Positions 14,549 to 20,178 of a stretch of 37,851 bases of DNA are shown here, in pieces. How positions within the stretch are numbered: position 1 is the stretch's first letter; every line of letters begins with the position of its first letter. The stretch is taken from the NCBI GenBank assembly GCA_004298615.1, contig SCPX01000058.1, positions 1 through 37,851 on the forward strand, read 5' to 3'. The DNA comes from Patescibacteria group bacterium. GTDB lineage: Bacteria; Patescibacteriota; Patescibacteriia; SCPX01. Under the pieces are notes generated by a model. It saw nothing but the letters and a program-made list of their open reading frames with translations. It was not told the origin of the DNA and searched no databases. The position numbers and the translations under genes are program-made.

Positions 14549-14686
14549 TCAGACCGTCAGCTTTTTGCGCCCCTTTTTCATTCTTCTTTTGATTACATTG
14601 CGGCCGGTGGGGGTGCTCATGCGCTTTCTGAATCCGTGCACGCGCGCTCTCCGCCTTTTTTTCGGCTGATATGTTCTCTTGCTCAT
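14549..14686 (-). CDS. rpmH: 50S ribosomal protein L34
   Basis: The short 45-residue frame reads [13 protein letters not shown], then [19 protein letters not shown] and a lysine/arginine-rich end, an unmistakable bL34. The usual KRTYQPSxxKR motif is slightly varied as [11 protein letters not shown]. It is the first gene before rnpA-yidD-yidC. In most bacteria dnaA lies upstream on the other strand, but here trmD is immediately upstream on the same strand, so the origin linkage has been lost. Confidence 0.96.
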   Translation of the reverse strand: MSKRTYQPKKRRRARVHGFRKRMSTPTGRNVIKRRMKKGRKKLTV

Positions 14687-14748
14687 AATGCTATTTTCAA
14701 TATTCGGCTAATAATAAATCAATATTGATTGTATCTTTTTTTGATTAT

Positions 14749-15453
14749 TTAGTCAATATCGGCGGATTTCTTCGTTCTCCACGCTTGAATTTTTTTATGA
14801 TCGCCGGTCAGGAGAATTTTCGGCGCTCTATAACTTTTTCCTTTGTATTTCAAAATTTCCGGACGGGTATAGTGGGGATACTCCTTGAATCTTGAATCCT
14901 GAATCTTGAATCCTGATTTTTTTTTGATATTTGAAAATGATTCTTCCCGGGTTGATTCCGTGTTGCCTAAAACGCCGGGGAGAAGGCGGACGACGGCGGA
15001 AGTGACGGCCAGAGCGCCGATGTCGCCGTCCGTCATTACATAAGGACCGATGGAAATTTCTTCGGCTTTTAAAATTTTTTTCACCCGTTCGTCAATGCCT
15101 TCGTACCGGCCGCTGATTAAAATCAAATGCTTATGCTTGCGCGACAAGTCCTGCGCGATTTTTTGGGTAAACTGTTTTCCTTTAGCCGAAAGAATTATGA
15201 TTTTCGGTTTGGGAGATTTTGCCATTTTCTTAATACAATCTACCGCGCGCAAAAAAGGCAAGGCTATCATTACCATTCCGGCTCCGCCGCCGTACGGACG
15301 ATCGTCTATTTTATGATGTCTTTCTAAGCTGAAATCTCTGATATTATGAGCCGTTATTTTTGCTAATTTCTTTTCGCGCGCGCGTTTAATAATACTCTCT
15401 TCAGTATAAGAGTTGATAATTTTTGGAAAAAGAGTCAAAATGTCAATTCGCAT
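14749..15453 (-). CDS. trmD: tRNA (guanine-37-N1)-methyltransferase
   Basis: TrmD makes m1G37 with AdoMet to prevent +1 frameshifting. The 234-residue product has the opening MRIDILTLFP, the DDRPYGGGAGMVM motif (about 51-63), the ISGRYEGIDERV knot loop (about 113-124) and the IGPYVMTDGD strand (about 134-143). It closes with LLTGDHKKIQAWR. Between ESFSN and EYPHYTRP is an insertion of about 13 residues, encoded by four heptamer repeats (14887-14914). It lies 62 bases upstream of rpmH. A strong 30-bp palindromic hairpin is only about 10 bases upstream of the ATG, and no Shine-Dalgarno site is seen, suggesting controlled or inefficient expression. Confidence 0.96.
   Translation of the reverse strand: MRIDILTLFPKIINSYTEESIIKRAREKKLAKITAHNIRDFSLERHHKIDDRPYGGGAGMVMIALPFLRAVDCIKKMAKSPKPKIIILSAKGKQFTQKIAQDLSRKHKHLILISGRYEGIDERVKKILKAEEISIGPYVMTDGDIGALAVTSAVVRLLPGVLGNTESTREESFSNIKKKSGFKIQDSRFKEYPHYTRPEILKYKGKSYRAPKILLTGDHKKIQAWRTKKSADID
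14887..14914. repeat. Four-copy GAATCNT heptamer repeat inside trmD
   Basis: GAATCTT, GAATCCT, GAATCTT and GAATCCT run head to tail for 28 bases (plus-strand reading). The repeat encodes the non-conserved insertion in TrmD. The same GAATCNN x4 design, in the other reading direction, lies in tsaC at 37591-37618. Confidence 0.8.
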
Positions 15454-15463
15454 AGCGAGATTT

Positions 15464-15493
15464 AAAAGCCCCCGACCGCGGTCGGGGGCTTTT
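15464..15493. terminator. 30-bp perfect palindrome between khpA and trmD
   Basis: Arms AAAAGCCCCCGACCG and CGGTCGGGGGCTTTT meet without a loop. The stem is GC-rich and flanked by short A/T runs on both sides, so it should terminate in both directions. Lying in the trmD leader, it separates rpsP-khpA from trmD or acts as an attenuator. The core is identical to that of 2102-2139. Confidence 0.75.
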
Positions 15494-15515
15494 GTTTTCG
15501 GTTTTAGAACGAGAA

Positions 15516-15836
15516 CTATATTTTCATGTTCTCAACATCGTCCGTGGATTCAGCCACAGGCCGGCGGGGTCCGCGATTGGATCCTTCCGGTTCGTAGATC
15601 TTCAGGTTGACGCGGGCATTGTTGCGAGCGCCGACCAAGCGAAGGAGCGTTCGGAGCGCATGGGCGGTCTGCCCGGAGCGGCCAATCACATAGCCCATAT
15701 CCTGGGGGTTGACTTTGAGAGTCAATAAGACTCCCATTTCATCAACTGATCGTTCCACCTTCACTTCTTCGGGGTGATCCACGATTGACTTGACTACATA
15801 TTCCACGAAATCTCTATCAGCGCCTGTTGTTGACAT
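15516..15836 (-). CDS. khpA: KhpA (YlqC) KH-domain RNA-binding protein
   Basis: This single KH-domain protein partners KhpB in other bacteria and binds many RNAs. The 106-residue product has DFVEYVVKSIVDHPEEVKV, LTLKVNPQDMGYVIGRSGQTAHALRTLLR with the GxxG loop GRSG, and an ARVNLKIYEPEG ending with a charged tail. Start choice: ATG 15836 gives the family's usual start. An upstream TTG at 15869 with a GGGAG motif four bases before it would add eleven residues. It sits in the standard rpsP-khpA-trmD order, ahead of the palindromic hairpin. Confidence 0.92.
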   Translation of the reverse strand: MSTTGADRDFVEYVVKSIVDHPEEVKVERSVDEMGVLLTLKVNPQDMGYVIGRSGQTAHALRTLLRLVGARNNARVNLKIYEPEGSNRGPRRPVAESTDDVENMKI

Positions 15837-16004
15837 ATCAATCAATTCATTTGAATACTTCAGTTTCAATAATCTCCCAAATCTCTTTTTTTGTATTGCG
15901 ACCTTTCTTGCTTTGCAAAAAAAGAGTGGAATTCAAAATAATCAGTACTGACGATAAGTATAGATATTATACGCCGGATTTTAAAATTATCAAGAGCCTT
16001 GATA

Positions 16005-16319
16005 TTACGCGGTTGCGGCCGGTTTTGGCGCTTCTTTGGCTTCCGCTTTTTTCGCTTTTACCAATCGCCGCTTTTCGCCTTTTATCAATCCTTCGTTTAT
16101 AAACAGGTTATTTAGCGTGTCGGAAACCTCGGCGCCTTTTTGAATCCAATATTCCAAGCGGTCTTTTTTAACCACCAATTTCCCCGGATTGACCAAAGGA
16201 TCATAATGGCCGATATTTTCAATATAAGTCCCCCAAGGATCTTTTTTCTTTTCTTGCACTAAAATCCGGTAAGACGGCTGTTTTTTCTTTCCCACGCGTG
16301 ATAGGCGGATAGTTAACAT
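16005..16319 (-). CDS. rpsP: 30S ribosomal protein S16
   Basis: bS16 is shown by the start MLTIRLSRVGKKKQPSYRIL, the block GTYIENIGHYDPL and LEYWIQKGAEVSDTLNNL. The core ends near residue 85, and an Ala/Lys/Pro-rich tail of about 20 residues, typical of CPR and many bacteria, follows. It is the first gene of the minus-strand operon with khpA and trmD and has a clear promoter upstream. Confidence 0.97.
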   Translation of the reverse strand: MLTIRLSRVGKKKQPSYRILVQEKKKDPWGTYIENIGHYDPLVNPGKLVVKKDRLEYWIQKGAEVSDTLNNLFINEGLIKGEKRRLVKAKKAEAKEAPKPAATA

Positions 16320-16370
16320 AAAATAATATTAATAAATATTTATACAAAACTTCAAATAATCACTTTAAAG

Positions 16371-16399
16371 ATAATAATAAATATATCAATAATTGTCAA
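16371..16399 (-). promoter_or_regulatory. Promoter of rpsP
   Basis: Minus strand: -35 TTGACA (16399-16394), 17-bp spacer, -10 TATTAT (16376-16371). The leader is about 45 nt. It faces away from the first cassette promoter, whose -35 box begins only 16 bases further on, so the two units diverge from one short AT-rich region. Confidence 0.7.
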
Positions 16400-16414
16400 G
16401 AGGACAAGCCGGGG

Positions 16415-16487
16415 TTGACGGTTGGGCTCTTTCTTTGTAAGATAACGGTGTTTAAGGTTCTTTTAACAATTAACGAAGGGAGAAAAG
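16415..16487 (+). promoter_or_regulatory. Cassette promoter-leader, copy 1 (no terminator arm)
   Basis: -35 TTGACG (16415-16420), 17-bp spacer containing GTTGGGCTCTTTCTTTG, -10 TAAGAT (16438-16443). A leader follows with TTTAAGGTTCTTTTAACAAT and a Shine-Dalgarno site AAGGGAG. The same element recurs at about 16940, 17550 and 18641. This first copy lacks the upstream CCCAACCG arm, so it is promoter only. Confidence 0.85.
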
Positions 16488-16895
16488 ATGAAATTACGAG
16501 AATTCCAGCAACGAGACCTTGAAAAGGTGAAAGAAATTTTTTTCGGAATTACATCGCTGAGGAACTGCAAATGGAGCGCCTTTCGTTGCGAAGAAAGGCA
16601 CGATGAACATCATTATGAATCCCATACGGGCTATGAAGCAGATGGAGAAATTCAGAATATTGAACTTAAGGTATGTTTCTTTCCGGAGTGGTGTCCAGAT
16701 TCTGCATGGATCAATGTTTACATCAGTGCGTGTGGCGAGGAAGAATTTAAACTTATTCAGAAAGAATTTAGGCAAAAAATTGACGAAATACCTTCGTTAG
16801 GATTGGTTCATGATCTAGTGCTTGAGTGGGAAAAATTTTATTCAGAAAGTACTTTTCAAAAATTTACCAGATTTTTTAAAACACTTTCTTGTTAG
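16488..16895 (+). CDS. Hypothetical protein, first cassette gene
   Basis: I do not recognise the family. The 135-residue product starts MKLREFQQRDLEKVKEIF, which resembles the first strand and helix of a GNAT acetyltransferase, but the later GNAT motifs are absent. A middle section is rich in His and Glu (EERHDEHHYESH, about residues 42-53), which could bind a metal. The rest alternates strands and helices, with four or five cysteines scattered through it. A clear Shine-Dalgarno site precedes the ATG. Its transcript would end at the hairpin of the next cassette element. Confidence 0.75.
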   Translation: MKLREFQQRDLEKVKEIFFGITSLRNCKWSAFRCEERHDEHHYESHTGYEADGEIQNIELKVCFFPEWCPDSAWINVYISACGEEEFKLIQKEFRQKIDEIPSLGLVHDLVLEWEKFYSESTFQKFTRFFKTLSC

Positions 16896-16922
16896 GCATA
16901 TGACCGATCCAAGTTATTCTTT

Positions 16923-17019
16923 GCCCAACCGTTGCAATCTTGACGGTTGGGCTCTTTTTTTGTAAGATAACGACGCTTAAGGTTCTTTTAATAATTAACC
17001 AATTGAAAGGAGGTGTATT
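16923..17019 (+). promoter_or_regulatory. Cassette element, copy 2: intrinsic terminator with embedded promoter, plus leader
   Basis: GCCCAACCGT (16923-16932) and ACGGTTGGGC (16943-16952) form a 10-bp stem with a 10-base loop followed by TCTTTTTTT, a textbook terminator. The -35 box TTGACG (16940-16945) spans the loop and descending arm, the T run fills the 17-bp spacer, and -10 TAAGAT is at 16963-16968. A conserved TTAAGGTTCTTTTAA leader and AAAGGAGG Shine-Dalgarno site complete it. Confidence 0.88.
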
Positions 17020-17505
17020 ATGGATGAGCGTCGTGATGATCGCCGAGTTGGCGAGGAAACACTTCAGTTGCAGGGGAAGCAGTATATTTTATATCTGCAA
17101 GGCGGCAAATGGTGCGGTCCGCGTTGGGTTGGTTCAGAATATTATACGGCCACGCCCGACCATTACTGGTATGAAGGCATAGGAAAAATAACCAAACTAG
17201 ATGCCAATCAATATGCTGTTTTTGCCTTTAAGACATGGGAGGATAGGTCATATGGCCGTGTGCGTTCACTAAAGGACTTTATTCTTATTTCTGACTATTG
17301 GTATTATGGATATCAAAAAGTATTATCTATCGTGCAAAACAGGCAGCCAGATCTTGTTGATTACTTATGTGAACAGGTTTTTAATAAATACGATTATGCG
17401 CAGGAAGCATTTCCGAATATTCATTTCAATCGACTGCCCCACAGCCAGCTTGTGCAAAATGGTTTGGTCTTTGATGAAGCCGGCCAAATTCACCTCCCTC
17501 TGTAG
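17020..17505 (+). CDS. Hypothetical protein, second cassette gene
   Basis: No family recognised. The 161-residue product begins with a charged segment (MDERRDDRRVGEE), then is rich in aromatic residues: WCGPRWVGSEYYTATPDHYWYEGIG (about 31-55) and DYWYYGYQK (about 92-100). The beta-rich first part suggests a small barrel, and a helical C-terminal part follows. There is no signal peptide or transmembrane helix, so it is probably cytoplasmic. A very good Shine-Dalgarno site (AAAGGAGG) precedes the ATG. It is bounded by terminator-promoter elements on both sides, so it is an independent one-gene transcript. Confidence 0.8.
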   Translation: MDERRDDRRVGEETLQLQGKQYILYLQGGKWCGPRWVGSEYYTATPDHYWYEGIGKITKLDANQYAVFAFKTWEDRSYGRVRSLKDFILISDYWYYGYQKVLSIVQNRQPDLVDYLCEQVFNKYDYAQEAFPNIHFNRLPHSQLVQNGLVFDEAGQIHLPL

Positions 17506-17534
17506 TTCTTCGCTGTATAATTTGTATTTGATTA

Positions 17535-17623
17535 CCCAACCGTCGCGTCTTGACGGTTGGGCTCTTTTTTTGTAAGATAACGGCGTTTAAGGTTCTTTTA
17601 ACAATACAACAAAAGGAGGTGTC
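17535..17623 (+). promoter_or_regulatory. Cassette element, copy 3: intrinsic terminator with embedded promoter, plus leader
   Basis: CCCAACCGTC (17535-17544) and GACGGTTGGG (17552-17561) form a 10-bp stem with a seven-base loop, followed by CTCTTTTTTT. The -35 TTGACG (17550-17555) overlaps the stem and -10 TAAGAT is at 17573-17578 (17-bp spacer). The loop differs from copy 2 while both arms and the promoter boxes are kept, evidence that the hairpin is selected. The Shine-Dalgarno site is AAAGGAGG. Confidence 0.88.
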
Positions 17624-18106
17624 ATGCAAAAAATAAGACAATTGCGAGAAAATGATATTAAAGCCATTGTTTTAATGATGCTAGAATGGCCCAGTTCTTA
17701 CCCAAGAGGATACGTGCTCTCATACAAACGAGGCGGAATTAGGTGGCTTTTGCATTATATAGTCAAAGAAGATAATTCCTTAGAAGGACAAAGTTGGGTG
17801 TTAGAAATCAATAAAGGAGTGATCGGTCACATCGCTTATCTAAAAGATGTCCGCTGTTTTGAAGGAGGTGTATATGAACTTCGCGGTATTGTTGTACATG
17901 AAGATTTTCAGAAAAAAAACTACGGCACCAAACTTATTCGGCATGCCTTAAAAGAATTGCGCAAAATCAAAGCTCGTCTTGTTTGGCTTCAAACCGGAGA
18001 AGCCGCGACACAATACTACCGAAAGTTAGGTTTTGAATTAATTGCGGAATACAAACATTACTGGGGAGAAAACAAGCATCGTTATGTGATGGGAAAATAT
18101 TTTTAA
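17624..18106 (+). CDS. GNAT-family N-acetyltransferase
   Basis: GNAT enzymes move an acetyl group from acetyl-CoA to an amine; the substrate here is unknown. The 160-residue product has the N-terminal strand and helix IRQLRENDIKAIVLMML, a central WVLEINKGVIGHIAYL strand pair, and motif A ELRGIVVHEDFQKKNYGTKLIRHAL (about residues 86-110) with the acetyl-CoA loop QKKNYGT. The late QYYRKLGFELIAEY motif (about 129-142) is the classic C-terminal end. It is the first gene of a two-gene cassette, 16 bases before the next gene, with a strong Shine-Dalgarno site. Confidence 0.92.
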   Translation: MQKIRQLRENDIKAIVLMMLEWPSSYPRGYVLSYKRGGIRWLLHYIVKEDNSLEGQSWVLEINKGVIGHIAYLKDVRCFEGGVYELRGIVVHEDFQKKNYGTKLIRHALKELRKIKARLVWLQTGEAATQYYRKLGFELIAEYKHYWGENKHRYVMGKYF

Positions 18107-18122
18107 GAAAGGAGTCACTGCC

Positions 18123-18515
18123 ATGGTACTGATACAGATCAAAGAAATCCCAAAAGGACCAGCTCCGGAATGGGTGAGAAAAAAATGGGTAGGAATGCTT
18201 TTGTTTTCTGAACGGATGCCAGAAAACGCGAAAGAGCACGATTTTATTAACGGAGAGCCAATTGGGAACAGAAACGGTTTTATGGTTGAGAAAGAATATG
18301 CAATTAACTGTCTCGAAACATTTTCTTATGAGGCCGCGGATTGGTTTAGAAAAAACGCGCCGTCTGATATGCGATATCTTTCTTTTGCTCCTGATGAAGT
18401 TGAGGTCATGGGCCCAGACGTAGACAAGGAAACACTAAAGAAACAGTATATATCGCTTATGGAAGAGTTAAAAAGTAACTCAAAAGATACAGAAAATAAA
18501 AAGCAATCTCCTTAA
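18123..18515 (+). CDS. Hypothetical protein, second gene of the GNAT cassette
   Basis: No family recognised. The 130-residue product starts MVLIQIKEIPKGPAPEWVRKKWVGM, has a compact mixed alpha/beta middle (NGEPIGNRNGFMVEKEYAINCLETFS, RYLSFAPDEVEV) and ends in a charged, probably disordered tail (SNSKDTENKKQSP). The start is set by AAAGGAG eight bases upstream. It is probably translated with the GNAT gene and may be its partner or substrate. A terminator follows at 18542. Confidence 0.75.
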   Translation: MVLIQIKEIPKGPAPEWVRKKWVGMLLFSERMPENAKEHDFINGEPIGNRNGFMVEKEYAINCLETFSYEAADWFRKNAPSDMRYLSFAPDEVEVMGPDVDKETLKKQYISLMEELKSNSKDTENKKQSP

Positions 18516-18541
18516 CCTCTCTTTCATAAATATGTTTCTTT

Positions 18542-18566
18542 CCGGCTGTCGCCATTTGGCAGCCGG
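18542..18566 (+). terminator. Intrinsic terminator, copy A
   Basis: CCGGCTGTC pairs with GGCAGCCGG (one G-U pair) around the loop GCCATTT, followed by ATTTTTATTT. The 25-base hairpin is identical to the one at 19903-19927, so both two-gene cassettes end with the same terminator. Confidence 0.85.
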
Positions 18567-18640
18567 ATTTTTATTTCAAACTGGAACACAAGAAAGCATT
18601 TTTTGGATAAGTTAGCGGAGAAGCAAAGATCTCGAGTAGG

Positions 18641-18715
18641 TTGACAGTTGGGCTCTTTTTTTGTAAGATAACGGCGTTTAAGGTTCTTTTAACAATTAAC
18701 GAAAGGAGAAAGACG
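18641..18715 (+). promoter_or_regulatory. Cassette promoter-leader, copy 4 (no terminator arm)
   Basis: -35 TTGACA (18641-18646), 17-bp spacer GTTGGGCTCTTTTTTTG, -10 TAAGAT (18664-18669). The conserved TTTAAGGTTCTTTTAACAATTAACGAAAGGAG leader follows. It lacks the left arm because a separate terminator already ends the previous unit. The -35 box is consensus TTGACA here but TTGACG where it is part of a stem. Confidence 0.87.
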
Positions 18716-19486
18716 ATGAAATGGCCAGAGTATATTATGCTGGTTCGGCACGATGTTTCGGCGTATAATGCCTTGAAAAAACTCAAAGACGAAGATCCGC
18801 TGTATCAACAATTTAAGAAAGAGTATGAAAATGATTACCGCAGTGAAAAAACGCAAAAGCTTGCCGAAGAGGTGCATCAAAAATATGATCTTGGGTCCGG
18901 CGATCACGACACTCCTCTCCTGCCAGAATCAAGTCGCGCCCGGTCTCTTGGCAGAAGAATGCGCGCAGACAACTTCCCGATTCCCGATGTTATATTTGTA
19001 TCCCCTTACGCGCGAACTCTTAATACTCTTGATCAGCTGATGAATGGTTGGTCGGAACTAAAAAGCGCCAAAGTCGTTGAAGAGGAAAGGATTCGCGAGC
19101 AGGATCACGGCCTGGCAACGCTGTATTATGACTGGAGAGCGTTCCATGTTATGCATCCGGAACAAAAACTTCTTTATGATCGTTTGGGCTCATATTGGTA
19201 CAAATATCCGCAGGGAGAAAATATCCCCGATGTCCGGGACCGGGTCCGCAGTTGGACAACCACGGTAATTAGGGATTTTTCCAAAAAGAAAGTTTTGGTA
19301 GTGACGCATCATTTGACGATTCTCTCAATGCGCGCGAATTTTGAACGCCTGGATGCTGCGGAATTTCAGCGGCTGGACACGCAAGAGAAACCAATCAATT
19401 GCGGCGTAACACTTTACAAAGGGTATTCCCATATGGGCAAAAGCGGAAAGCTAGTGTTGGAGTTTTACAACAAAAAGTATTATTGA
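18716..19486 (+). CDS. Histidine phosphatase superfamily (phosphoglycerate-mutase-like) protein
   Basis: This branch carries out phosphoryl transfer through a phosphohistidine. In the 256-residue product the key residues are Arg11-His12 in LVRHD (the RHG motif with Asp instead of Gly), Arg100 in SPYARTL, Glu128 in REQDHG and His198 in VVTHHLT. All four catalytic positions are filled. An insertion of about 50 residues after the RHD motif (rich in Lys and Glu) precedes the usual ESSRARSLGRR helix. The substrate is unknown; it could be a small-molecule phosphatase rather than a glycolytic mutase. I chose ATG 18716 because AAAGGAG lies upstream and the frame's earlier TTG is the promoter -35 box. 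Confidence 0.92.
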   Translation: MKWPEYIMLVRHDVSAYNALKKLKDEDPLYQQFKKEYENDYRSEKTQKLAEEVHQKYDLGSGDHDTPLLPESSRARSLGRRMRADNFPIPDVIFVSPYARTLNTLDQLMNGWSELKSAKVVEEERIREQDHGLATLYYDWRAFHVMHPEQKLLYDRLGSYWYKYPQGENIPDVRDRVRSWTTTVIRDFSKKKVLVVTHHLTILSMRANFERLDAAEFQRLDTQEKPINCGVTLYKGYSHMGKSGKLVLEFYNKKYY

Positions 19487-19500
19487 GAAAGGAGAAAACG

Positions 19501-19881
19501 ATGGAAGAACAGAAATGGTATAATTATAAAATTGATGTTTGTGTGGAAGTGATTGTCGGAGAAGATTTTGACAGCGAGTTTTTTAGTAAAGAATTTAAGG
19601 ATATAAATGACGATCGAGCACTAGCCGAAGCCGGTGAGTTTATGTATGAAATTATGCGATCAAACTCTGATTATAGAGTAGTTCTTCTCACATTTATTCG
19701 GAAGGAAGGGGAAGAGAACCTGATTATTGGATCTCATTTACTAAGGTTAGTAATGCGTGTTCTGAATAAATACAACGAAGATCTATCCATGGCCGCGTCA
19801 AATACCGACGCGTGGAAGGCAAGGGCGCAACAATTAAAAAATGATTTGGTTAACGCACAACAAACCAAAGCTATAGCTTAA
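19501..19881 (+). CDS. Hypothetical protein, second gene of the phosphatase cassette
   Basis: No family recognised. The 126-residue product starts MEEQKWYNYKIDVCVEVIVG, has an acidic stretch (EDFDSEFFSKEFKDINDDRA), two hydrophobic helices that are not membrane-length, and a coiled-coil-like C-terminus (about 95-122, with repeated Ala/Gln/Lys). A good Shine-Dalgarno site (AAAGGAG) follows the phosphatase stop by a few bases, so the two are co-transcribed. It is the last gene before the second terminator. Confidence 0.75.
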   Translation: MEEQKWYNYKIDVCVEVIVGEDFDSEFFSKEFKDINDDRALAEAGEFMYEIMRSNSDYRVVLLTFIRKEGEENLIIGSHLLRLVMRVLNKYNEDLSMAASNTDAWKARAQQLKNDLVNAQQTKAIA

Positions 19882-19902
19882 AACCAAAATAAGCACTCCT
19901 AA

Positions 19903-19927
19903 CCGGCTGTCGCCATTTGGCAGCCGG
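19903..19927 (+). terminator. Intrinsic terminator, copy B
   Basis: The 25-base hairpin is identical to 18542-18566 and is followed by ATTTTTTTATT. It ends the cassette island. Confidence 0.87.
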
Positions 19928-19974
19928 ATTTTTTTATTCCAATTAAACGTAATTTCAAGCAAGCATTTCCTTAA

Positions 19975-20012
19975 TTACTCTACTATTTGACGATCGTCAA
20001 ATAGTAGAGTAA
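19975..20012. repeat. 38-bp perfect palindrome in the gap before the NHL/FG-GAP gene
   Basis: Two 19-base arms (TTACTCTACTATTTGACGA and its complement) meet at TCGA-like centre GACGATCGTC. No T run follows on either strand, so it is not a typical terminator. It could be an operator or a protein-binding palindrome. The rest of the 297-base gap (19882-20178) holds terminator B, a promoter at 20081-20109 and otherwise nothing recognisable. Confidence 0.6.
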
Positions 20013-20080
20013 ATATGTTTGATAAAAAATAGAATTAAGCTATTATTTCTTCGCTTTTTTCAGTCATTTCAACCGTCGGC

Positions 20081-20109
20081 TTGAAAAAAAATAATTTTTG
20101 TGATATACT
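20081..20109 (+). promoter_or_regulatory. Promoter of the NHL/FG-GAP surface-protein gene
   Basis: -35 TTGAAA (20081-20086), 17-bp spacer, -10 TATACT (20104-20109). The leader of about 63 nt contains CCGCC...GGCGG (around 20130-20153), which could form a small hairpin, and no clear Shine-Dalgarno site. Confidence 0.65.
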
Positions 20110-20178
20110 ATAAGTAATTAAAAAACAATCCGCCTATGCATAAAACTACGGCGGGCGAATAAAACAAAAATAAAAACT

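Noticed and set aside
16940-17182. Reading frame starting at the TTG of the second cassette -35 box
   Set aside because: The start lies in the promoter, the frame clashes with the 17020 gene, and the same MTVGLF start reappears at 18641 for the same reason.
16415-18715. CRISPR-like array suggested by four similar repeats
   Set aside because: Repeats are promoters with leaders and are separated by real genes of 0.5 to 1.1 kb. There are no uniform spacers and no cas genes.
16415-19927. Integron gene-cassette array
   Set aside because: Each unit has its own promoter, no attC-like fold is evident beyond the terminator hairpin, and no integrase is present.
19975-20012. Terminal inverted repeat of an insertion sequence
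   Set aside because: No transposase, no second copy and no target-site duplication were seen.
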